Below are positions 36,820-47,200 of a DNA stretch of 64,000 nucleotides, piece after piece. Within the stretch, counting starts at the first letter, position 1, and every line of letters begins with the position of its first letter. Origin of the DNA: Delphinus delphis (lineage: Eukaryota; Chordata; Mammalia; Artiodactyla; Delphinidae); contig NC_082698.1 of assembly GCF_949987515.2 (NCBI RefSeq), positions 28,424,070-28,488,069 on the forward strand. Direction: 5' to 3'. The notes beneath the pieces were generated by a model that saw nothing but the letters and a program-made list of their open reading frames with translations, did no database searches and was not told where the DNA came from. The translations under genes and the position numbers were made by a program.

Positions 36820-37440
36820 AATCAGCTCAGGGACAAGCTGTGCGTCCGACAAGCTTCCCCAAATTTGCCGTACTTTCCTGCTGTGTTTGGGCAGCTACCT
36901 CCTGCCCAGCCTCCCCACCTGTCGTCGTCTCTGAATCGTCCCGCCCCATTTCGACATCTCCCTTCCCCGCCTCCAGCTCTCGGCCTGGCGGAGGGCCGAG
37001 CGACAGCATGCCCCCGGAGAACTCGTTCACTCAACAACTGCAGGGTTTGCTTGGCGACTCCGGGGCAAGCCCAGTGCCGGGCGCTAGGGCCTGAGGAGCA
37101 TCAGGCCCTAAGGAGTCCGCCCGCGCGCAGCACGGAGGGGTCAATTCTCCCGACCTGACCGGAGTTTAACGGGCCTCCTCCTGCATGTCGCAAGCTTTCC
37201 CGACATGCCGGCGGGCCTCGCCAGGGGATGCCCGGCCCCGGCCCGCTCCACCCAACGCCAGTCCGAGATCCCGCGGGAACAGAGTTCTCGGGCCAAGGCC
37301 ACCCGCCAGCATACGACCCGCGAGTCCCGGGATTCGGGGTGGGTGCTCTAGAAGGGGCCTAACTGCATCCGTCAGCGGTTTGACCTTGAAGGCCAGGCAC
37401 CGCCCTCCCCTCCTCCCCCGACACGATCCAGCCTGCAGCA
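36820..37440. other. CpG-rich upstream flank of SLC25A28
   Basis: This GC- and CpG-rich DNA continues the SLC25A28 island to the left. Open frames occur on both strands (for example plus 36682-37158 and minus 37166-37462), but they overlap each other, lack recognisable domains, and look like effects of base composition. The part around 37020-37090 resembles a GC-shifted ancient repeat end (ttcactcaacaa, then gtgccgggcgctagg). A divergent noncoding transcript could start here; the sequence does not show one. Confidence 0.4.
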
Positions 37441-37518
37441 CCCACAGCTCTACTGGCGCCACTCAGGGCCCGAAATTCCCCCTCGATAGCCCCTGGGCGC
37501 TTCGCTCTCTTCCTGTAG

Positions 37519-37823
37519 CCAATCGGATCCCGACATAAAACTGGCCAATGCCCGCGCTCAAAGTATCAAGAGTCGTTGAGCCTATCAAAGTTCAGCCTTA
37601 AGTCTCTCCCGCCCTCCAGAAAAGTCGGAGGGCGGGTTGATCTTACATGTTGGCCAATCAAGTAGCCAATAAACAAGAAGCTTCCAAGATCAAAGGGGAA
37701 GGGGTGGGATCTAAGCTGTCTCAACGCCGCGGGGCGGAGGAATGACAGGCAAATTCACTAATACCACAGACCTATATTTTCTACGTAATCTGGGGGCGGG
37801 GCTATATTGACGGCTGCACCAAT
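37519..37823 (+). promoter_or_regulatory. Five CCAAT boxes (NF-Y-type) upstream of SLC25A28
   Basis: CCAAT occurs on the plus strand at about 37519, 37545, 37654, 37666 and 37819. Several are in the preferred NF-Y context (agCCAATc, ggCCAATg, ggCCAATc, agCCAATa). All point the same way as the gene. Confidence 0.65.
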
Positions 37824-37907
37824 GGCTGACTGAGGGGCGTGTCCTCGGGGCCAAGCGGGAGCCCGAGGCCCCGGGCTCTCTGGGCAGCGCCTGAGGCAGA
37901 CGCAACG

Positions 37908-37975
37908 GGGCTGGGGGGCGGCGACGGCAGCGGCGGCAGCGACGGCGGCGGCGGCGGGGGTGGGCGCTGCAGCTG
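37908..37975 (+). repeat. GGC/GCG trinucleotide-rich tract in the SLC25A28 5' UTR
   Basis: This is an imperfect run of GGC units broken by GAC and AGC, starting within about 80 bases of the start codon. In the frame of the protein it would read Gly/Ser/Asp-rich peptide. Such tracts form stable RNA structure or G-quadruplexes and may vary in length. Confidence 0.8.
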
Positions 37976-37985
37976 GCCCGGGTGG

Positions 37986-38276
37986 ATGGAGTTGGAGGGG
38001 CGGGGTGCTGGCGGTGTGGCGGGGGGGCCGGCGGCTGGGCCGGGGCGGAGCCCCGGGGAGTCGGCGCTGCTGGACGGGTGGCTGCAGCGGGGCGTGGGCC
38101 GGGGGGCCAGCGGCGGGGAGGCCGGGGCCTGCAGGCCCCCGGTACGGCAGGATCCTGACTCCGGCCCGGACTACGAGGCGCTGCCGGCTGGAGCCACTGT
38201 CACCACGCACATGGTGGCGGGCGCCGTGGCAGGGATCCTGGAGCACTGCGTGATGTACCCCATCGACTGCGTCAAG
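37986..38276 (+). CDS. SLC25A28: SLC25A28 exon 1 coding part
   Basis: The exon encodes 97 residues, from the Gly/Ala/Pro-rich leader to helix 1 of carrier repeat 1 ([23 protein letters not shown]). The donor is AAG|gtgaga. The exon ends exactly after the lysine of the first carrier signature, in phase 0. Confidence 0.97.
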
Positions 38277-41200
38277 GTGAGACCTGGCCCTCCTCCGAAC
38301 TTCACCTGGGGCTGACCCGACCCCTGGGTCATGCCCGGAGCCAGGATCCCAGCCGAGAGCCGGAGCCGACCAAAGTCCCTTTCTGGCTCCTGCCACCACA
38401 CTATTCGAAGCACACACCTATGCAAGAAAGGTCCCGGCCGGGAACTGATCCCACTCAGAAGCCAGAACCAATTTCTCACCGTCAGTGAGATCTAAATTGG
38501 GACTCTGGAAAGAAAATCTGTCAGCCAGAACCCTGGATCCCAACTGGGACTAAATAGGAATAGGGTGGGATGGGAAGGGAACAGGTAAGTGCTACTAACT
38601 TGATTAAGGTAAAGCTTACTGAACACCCTCAATAGGATCTTAATGGCTAGAGATGTTCTCTGGCCAGTGCTTTTACAAGCTCCTTGCTGTGTTTTCCCTT
38701 AAAAGTGATGGGGCAGGAACCAGAATCTGGGATCTCTCAGCTAGAGGAAGTATTTACTTATTAAATCTTAACCCATGAGTGATTGGAAATGATTGTGCAG
38801 TCAGAATTCAGAGTTCCTGACTGGAAATAATGTGGGAAAGACCATGTTCAGGAAAAAGTTTCGGTTTCTCTGTGCAGCAAGCATGATACTCCACCTATTT
38901 CCTGAACATGAAAATTGAGCTGGGATTGGGATTGTGTAAATGCAGGGAGCACATCAGCCCTCCAAGGAGAGATGGACCTCATAGTGTATTTCTTTGGCCA
39001 CTTGAAGTTGACAAAAAGGCAAAAGTTGTCTAGAAGGGAAGCATGACAATACTGGAAAGTAGATGTTACTGTGAAGAAAATAAAATGGGATCAACAAGAG
39101 GGCATGATTCATGTGAAAGTAAAACTAATTTCAGCCACACCAAGCAGGCTGATGAGTGGGTACAAGAAGTCATGTTTCTGAAGAAAGCTGGGTGACGAGG
39201 GGAACACATTGTTCTTTACAGTTCTTATTCTTGTGCATTAGCAAAGGAACAACCAAGGGGACTGTTGAAATAAATATAATGACAGACTGGTTCCTCCTTT
39301 ACATGTTAAGGGTAATATAGTTAAACAATATCCTCACAGCTCTTGGATGTATGCTTTCTTCTCAAATTAGGAAAAAGTTACATATTCAGGAGGAGAATAT
39401 CTACTTGGAAGATGCAAAGTCTTTCTCTTCTGCTCCCTGGTTCCAGTACCGTTTCATGTTTTCATTAGTAAGGTGGATGAGGAAATGGAGAAAGTGCTCC
39501 TTAAGCTTTGTGAATGACACCGAGTTGGTAGGAGTATCCTAGCACATTGCAAGGTAGCTCCTACCAAGGTTCATACCCTTGAAACTGTGGTAAATGCACT
39601 TGGCTAAAATGGATATTAGAATTTTATTTTATTTTTTTAAGATTTTTTTTTTGATGTAGACCGTTTTTAAATTCCTTATTGAATTTGTTACAATATCACA
39701 CCTGTTTTATGTTTTGGTTTTTTGGCCCCGAGGCATGTGGGATCTTAGCTCGCCAACCAGGGATTGAACCTGCACCCCCTGCATTGGAAGGCCAAGTCTT
39801 AACCACTGGACCACCAGGGAAGTCCCTAGAATTTTAAATACGCATGTCGATTGTGAGGAATAGAAATAAATAGTAAAATCCATGAGAGAGAAATAAGAGG
39901 ATGGCTAATGCTCTAACAATATTGAAATGTCATATGTATAAGTACAAATAAAAAAGATTCAGACATGTATGTAACAGAGTCTAGGTTGAATGACTGTGAG
40001 TCGTTAATGCTGTATATCCAACTGTGAGTTGTTAATGCTGTATATCCAAAAGTTAACATGATCTAACTGCAAAGTAACCTCACTATACTTGGACTGTGAG
40101 TAAAGTCCAAGATAGTCTAGGGTGCTGTCTTTCAGGATGGGTATCAAATGAAAACTAGATCAAGGAGAGTAATGAAAATTATTGAATGGCTTGAAAAGTA
40201 CAATGTAATAATGTGACTGACTTAGAAATATTACCTCAGAAATATTACCTCAGCTTATCAATTTAAATGTTGTCCCACTACCTTAGGAGACTATCTCCTT
40301 ACTCCATATATTTACATAATGCTAATGTTGTTGTGAACATTTTATAACTTACTCTGTTAGAAATGCCTCTAGAATACTTGGCTACATATCCTTAAATGGG
40401 GCAAGTGTTTGTCCTGTGACAAGACAGAGTTGATGTTTTAGTAATTGAGACCATTCAGAATCAAATATGGCAGCTCAGGTGGGAGATCAAAATGGGTAAT
40501 GATGATTGGGGTCAAAGATAAGGTAGGACTGGAGAAAGCAAGGAGACTGATTTACTCCTGAGGTTGATAAACCCACTGAGGGAACATTTTGGAAAGAGGA
40601 GTTCCAGAAATGTTTTGCATAACTGCAGCAGCATTGCTGGAATAAGTCGCTTGTAGCCTTTCAAGATAACTGTTTTGAAGAACAGTTCTTATTCATTTGC
40701 ATAAGCTTTGGAATTTTTGTTTTTAAAAGATTACTAATACAACATTACAGTCATGCCTCAAAGCACTACATTAAAGAAATAATTATTTCATCTGGAGGAA
40801 AAAATGCTCAGGAGTCTTCAAAAACACAAAAGTGTGTTTTAGAAGAATCATTTTCATTTCCCATTAACGCTGGCATTTAAATGATTAGAGGGAAAAAGTA
40901 GGTGAGCCTATCAAGATTTAGTGTCAGTAAACACTGTTTACAGTAGACACTGTTGTGCAGGCATGAAAGTAAAATTCAAATCTCTTCCTTTAGAAAGGGC
41001 TTTGCAGTTCACTTGTCCTTGCGTAGCTATTCTTCCTCTTCCACCATAAATAGGTGGTGGAGAGGAAGAGCAGCCCAACATACCCTAAGACTAGAGGCAG
41101 GTATCTGTGTTGGAGCCTAAAGGTCAACCACAGTGTTTGCAAGTGAAAGCTGATAGTGACTCTTGGCATGCAAGCCTGTGCACCCCCAAACCGCTTATCA

Positions 41201-44200
41201 GGGTCAAGTCGACTTAAAATATCCTTGGGAAGGACCATGGGAAGTCAGCATAGCCTTGCTAGGCTATAGTTAGTCAACCAGTGATTTTCATGGTCATAAT
41301 AGGGAGGTTTGGGAGCCCAAGTGAATCCCAGTATTCCTTTTCTGGGCTTCAGAGACAAGCACCAGACTTTATCTAAAGGGATAGGTTCTACAGCGTAAAG
41401 CAGTCAAAACTCTTCTCAAAATCATCTGGCTAAGCACCTGTCACCAAGGTGCTGCTTTTTGGCTTTGTAGTCGTGAAGCAAATAATCTACTTATATAATA
41501 AGTTAAGGAGGGAAAGAACAAAGGGAAGTAAATCTTTTCCAAACTCCAGATGTAAATGGTTATCTATATACATTCACCAGTGGACAGCTAGGAAATGGAA
41601 ACATTGGCTTATTTGATGTTCTTATATCTAATAATGAGCATTCAGTAAATGGCAATTGCTCATGTTTGTCAAGCACTATGTGATGTGCCTTAATATTTAC
41701 TGATTTAATCACTGGAACAACTTCATGAAGTAGATACCATTTTCATTACTTTATAGATGAAGAAAACAGGCAAGTAACTTGCCCAAGGTCACATAGTTAG
41801 TGGCAGAGTCATGATTTAAACCGAGTCTGACTCCCAAGCCTTCCATACAGGCGCCCAAAAGCAGATTTCCAGAACCAAGCAAGGCACAGAATTTCACAAC
41901 TGTGCTCCTTCCTAAACATGGCCTTTAGATGAACAGCTGGACATATAAATCATAGACACGGAGGAACTTTAAAATGAAAACAAAAAATACAAAATCAGTC
42001 CTGATTTGTTAGTGGTTAAAGACCAGTTAGTTGCCCATGCATATTTGCAAAATGACTTATACACGAGACAACACTGCTGTGATCTGTAAATTCTGAGATA
42101 TGAACTAATATTTCTCAGAAACATAGTTGAATACAATAAAAAGGCTTATATTTCTAGCACCACATAAATTAGCAACGGCTTTTACTTGCCTTAACTCTGA
42201 ATCTCCACAACAGCACTCTGAGTCAGCCATTCTTAGTCTCATGTTACAGATGACATTGCTGAAGCTCAGAGGTTAAGTGACATACCCAAGACCACATAGC
42301 TAGCAAAGCTGGGTCTCCCACTCAGCCTTTCTGACTCAAATGTGACTTGTCTTACCAAACTACTTACCTGTTTGGCTTTTTTTTTTGCGGTACAGGGGCC
42401 TCTCACTATTGTGGCCTCTCCCGTTGCGGAGCACGGGCTCCGGACGCACAGGCTCAGTGGCCATGGCTCACGAGCCCAGCCGCTCTGCGGCATGTGGGAT
42501 CTTCCCAGACCGGGGCACGAACCCGCATCCCCTGCATCGGCAGGCGGACTCTCAACCACTGCGCCACCAGGGAAGCCCCGTTTGGCTTTTCTTCAGAGTC
42601 GGGCAGTGGTTTTTTTTATGTTGAAGACTATTCACTAATTCTTACTTAGAGATTTCATCTTTAAGAGGTTTTCATCTTTCTGTGAAAGAGATTTATTGGC
42701 CCACAAATTTGGGGAGCCATATTTGTATATTTGGTGTGGCTTATGCCTGGGTCCTCTCCATGAGGGTGTATTTTCATTGAGTTAGAATTGTGAGTTAGAT
42801 TTAGATGTGTGTGTAAAATTTTCATTGTAACTTACACACAGTCCAGGTTTCTCTTGTGGGTAAACGGTTCCAGGACTCTGAGGCCAGACCTTTAAGACTA
42901 GTTACCCAAATATGCTATTGACTCCAGCAGAACAGTGCAATTTCTAAACATTCCCCCAATACAAGATTAGTTAGTTGTTTTTTTTAAAATTTAATTATTT
43001 ATTTTTGGCTGTGTTGGGTCTTCATTGCTGTGCGCGGGCTTTCTCTAGTTGCGGCGAGCAGGGGCTACTCTTTTTTGTTTTGTTTTTTTTTTTTTTTTGC
43101 GGTGCACGGGCCTCTCACTGCTGTGGCCTCTCCCGTTGCGGAGCACAGGCTCTGGACGCGCAGGCTCAGCAGCCATGGCTCACGGGCCCAGCCGCTCCAC
43201 AGCATATGGGATCTTCCCGGACCGGGACACGAACCCGTGTCCCCTGCATTGGCAGGTGGACTCTCAACCACTGTGCTACCAGGGAAGCCCAGGGGCTACT
43301 CTTCATTGTGGTGTGCAGGCTTTTCATTGCGGTGGCTTCTCTTGTTGCAGAGCACGGGCTCTAGGTGTGCGGGCTCTAGAGCGCAGGCTCAGTAGTTGTG
43401 GCACACGGGCTTAGTTGCTCCGCAGCATGTGGGATCTTCCCGGACCAGGGCTCGAACCTGCGTCTCCTGATTGGCAGGCGGATTCTTAACCACTGCACTA
43501 CCAGGGAAGTCCTTTTTTTTTTTTTTAATTGAGAAGTAGAAAAGAATGTGTCACATTGTGATAAGTGATATTGTATATTTCTGATTGAACTTCAGTAATC
43601 TTTTAGGCTACCAGTTCTTTGTTGGTAGCAGGAAGGAGAAAATAACTAGAGGAATGTGGATTGCTTGCAGCTAACCAGAATTTGTTAATCTGGTTAGTTC
43701 GTTTTTTCCCATGCTTTGGAGAAGAGGCATTACTCTTGGATTTCAGATGGCCAACAGGAAGGTTCAAGCTTTTAAATCCAGATTGAATCAGTGACAGGAA
43801 TGAAGTAGGAATTTAAACTGTACTTGGGCGTTAGTTGCCCCTGTTGGCTCACTAATGGCCTTTTTGAACTGGTGCAGACAAAGCTAAGATTCATTCATTC
43901 ATTCATTCATTCATTCAACAAACAAATCTTGAGTGCCTACTGTGGTCCAGGCACTGGACATTGATTTTTTTTTTTTTAGTATTTAATCAATTAATTAATT
44001 AATTATTTTGGCTGCGTCGGGTCTTAGTTGTGGCACATGGGATCTTTTTGTTGCAGCACAAGCTTTTTGTTGCCATGCGCAGGCTTCTCTCTAGTTGTTG
44101 CGTGCGGGTTTTCTCTCTCTAGTTGTGGTGCGCGGGCTCCAGGGCCGTGGGCTCTATACTTGTGGTGCGCGGAGTCCAGAGCGCATGGGCTCTTTAGTTT

Positions 44201-47200
44201 GTGGCACATGGGTGCTCTAGTTGAGGCGCGTGGGCTCAGTTGCCCTGCGGCATGTGGGATCTTAGTTCCTTGACCAGGGATCAAACCTGCGTCCCCTGCA
44301 TTGGAAGGCGGATTCTTTACCACTGGACCACCAGGGAAGTCCCTGGACATTGATTTTATACTATCTGGTAGTCTCCATGCCACCCTAACCTTGAAATAGA
44401 TCAATAGACAAGAGATCTGCATTGGAGACTCATCCTTCAGAGAAGGTCTGTGATTTGGGAAGTATTTCAAGTAAGATTAATTTCCCAAATTTCAGTATCT
44501 ACCATATACATTCATTCCAGTCACTGAATCCTCTAGAGATTCCAAGGGTTATGTTTCACTGAGACTAATTTTATTCATTGATGCCAGTTTTGGGATTCAG
44601 TCAGTTTAGATTAGAAATCTGGAATCTCCCTCAGTTTTAGAGAATAGATTGGTTTCCACCTTCATAGTTTGAGGGTAAACTTTCTTTTCCAGGAAATTAG
44701 AGCAGCATCTATTAGGAATACTACTTCTGCCAAAATTTTAACTTACAGGCCCAGCTGCCAATGCCAAATAGTCTGAAGAAGCCAGATTATCATCAAGGTT
44801 ATATCGAAGGATGAGCTGTCATCTCATTAGTCAGTGTAGTATGTGGCCAGGAAGCAGGCCCAGGATCAGTCTTCAGAAATAATAAAGTATGTTGTAGACA
44901 GTAAATAGTTGACTTTAGAATCCACTTGTAAAGAACTCTTAGCCTGAGTTTATTAAGACACAAAAGCAACTTCTCCTGAAACACAGGCTTAATATTTGTT
45001 GCTGGGTTCAAGGACGCTTACCAGGGGGCGATTTTTTGAGGGAAAATAATGGTGTTCCACCCGTAGGGTCATAGGTGACCAGAAAAAGAAAGGTCCAGCC
45101 GAGGCTTGGAAAGACGGCACATAGATTTGGAAGGCAGTAACACTGGATGCCAGGTATCACTTCTACATATTGGCGTGATTTCACGTAGGTCTGCCCAGTG
45201 CCCAAGCCTGAGTGTTGAGATTGGGTGCGCAGTCAGCATCACTGACATTGCACTTCTCCCTTCTGTACTTTCAGACTCGGATGCAGAGCCTACAGCCTGA
45301 TCCAGCTGCCCGCTATCGCAACGTGTTGGAGGCCCTCTGGAGGATTATAAGAACGGAGGGGCTGTGGAGGCCCATGCGAGGCCTGAACGTCACAGCAACT
45401 GGCGCAGGGCCCGCCCACGCCCTCTATTTTGCCTGCTATGAAAAGTTAAAAAAGACACTGAGTGATGTAATCCACCCTGGGGGCAATAGCCATATTGCCA
45501 ATGGTATTGAGCCTTCCTGTGCTGGTTCTCCCACTTTCCCAACTCTTTGGGCTTTGCTGTTGTCAGTGCTTTCCAGTCTCAGCATGATTTGAAGCTGAAG
45601 CTTTGGGCTGGAGTAGGCCAGATTATAGGGGAGGGACTTCCAAACCTGATGTTCTCAGACAGTGGGCTGCGTCAACCCCACCTCTTCTTTGGGGCATCTC
45701 AACAAAGGGTTACAATATCCTCCCTTACATACCAGCTTGACCCTTTCCTCTCATTCTCTCCCTGGTATCAGCTTCTGATGCCCTGGTAATGTGGAGACAC
45801 ACACTGAACTGCCCCCGTTGTGTGTTTCTTGGTAGTTGGGTGGTATCCCGCTCCTCGGGGCAGGATTGGAGGTAACCCAGCCACCCAAGGAAGACATCAG
45901 TGGAGCTTCAGCTCTTCGCCTCACCTTTTCAGGATCCCAGCTGCCCACAGGCAGTTTGTATCATGGAGGACATGACAAGCCCTCAACAAGTGAATGGTGC
46001 TGGGGCCGGGGGGCTTCTGTACAAAGAAACCAGAGGGTTGGAGGTTGTGTGGAAGTAATGGAAGGGATGGCAGCCTGGAGAAAACCAAAGTGAAAGTGGA
46101 GAGGAGAAGGTGAGGGATACGGTAGTTCAGGACCTGAGGGAAAGGTCTAGATGGACAGATGTTAGGATTTGGAGACTGGGGTTGGGCAGCATGCGGCAGC
46201 AGGATAGAAGGTGAGATTCTGTGGTGGAGGTCTAACCACCTGCCCCTCGTGCTCTCCCGCCACTGGAATCAGGTGATGTGCTGGCATCCCTTCGCCACAG
46301 TGTATCTGCTTCCTGTCTGGAGCATGAACTGCATTTATTCTCAGAGCCATCTTTGTTGAAAAAAGTCTGGGCTGTTTCTCAGACTCTTCCTGGCCTTCCT
46401 ATCGTAGCTGTGGAAGGTAGATTGATGGCCTTACTAAGTTAGATGGAACAAGTATCTTCATTTCTCTGAACAGGCATTTAGAAGCAGTGGGTTCCATCTT
46501 TTAAGCTGGCTATTAACATTCCCTCTCCCTGCTGTGGTTTATCACAGCTACGCCCCTTCACTCTGGGTCCTCCATGAGTCAGTCACCCTTTCCTGGCCTT
46601 ACATGTGGCAGTTGTTTTTTCCTTTGCAGGCGCGGCCGGGTGTGTGGCAACATTACTTCATGATGCAGCCATGAATCCAGCAGAAGGTAATGATTCCTCA
46701 CCCTTTCCCTCTATGGGCAGCTGCATCTACATCTCTGGGCTTTTCCTTTATTTTTGGTTTGCAGGAGAAAGCCAGGGAGCACCCCATCAGTTTTGGTGGG
46801 AAATCCTGGCGTGTTACATTGTCTTACCACTAGAGGGCACTCCCTCCATGTTGTCCGTGCTTAGGAGGATTCCCTTAGACAGGAAGCATATTCAGTGAGA
46901 TTTATTCACCTGGGGCTTCCCTGGAAAAAGGTATGGCTCTATGTGGCCTATTCCTGGGCCTTCCTGGAAGTCCGCTTTATAGTGGATTTGATGTAAAAAA
47001 TTTAGCAGATTATTTCACTTTTCTTCAAAAAGGTGAAGATGGATTCTGACATTTGAAAATACTGCCTATCTTGTTGGAATGAAGAATGGTTGAGATAGGA
47101 ATGAAAGGTACATTGGTAGAGCTTAGTCCCTGCACTGCTGCTTGGATCTTGGCTTTTCAGTTGGAGAATGAGGTACCCAAACAAATATGAAAGGATAGCA

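Larger units (their letters stand above)
37440..38330 (+). promoter_or_regulatory. CpG-island promoter and first exon of SLC25A28
   Basis: A dense CpG block surrounds the first coding exon. A GC box (gggggcggggc) ends at 37802, and CCAAT boxes lie on both sides of a less GC-rich stretch at 37550-37760. No TATA box is placed properly before the likely 5' UTR, so initiation is probably dispersed between about 37750 and 37900. This span is inferred from composition and motifs. Confidence 0.8.
38277..45274 (+). other. SLC25A28 intron 1
   Basis: This is a 7.0 kb intron. It holds SINEs at 39627-39826, 42381-42579, 42970-43513 (nested) and 43969-44342, MIRs near 41640-41860 and 42170-42320, a 28-bp duplication at 39993-40048, a 14-bp duplication at 40224-40251 and an (ATTC)n run at 43891-43917. 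The rest (38330-39590, 39840-41590, 43515-43890, 44358-45270) shows no coding potential and no repeat I can name. Confidence 0.85.

Noticed and set aside
36682..37538. Open frames of 80-158 residues upstream of SLC25A28 on both strands
   Set aside because: They overlap one another in a GC-rich island where stops are rare, show no domain, and have no splice or start context that favours one.
37758..38417. A 219-residue minus-strand frame antisense to SLC25A28 exon 1
   Set aside because: It mirrors the GC-rich first exon and has no family resemblance.
45504..45592. Read-through of SLC25A28 exon 2 into intron 2
   Set aside because: The open frame runs on for about 90 bases, but the peptide is not carrier-like and the spliced form matches the family exactly.
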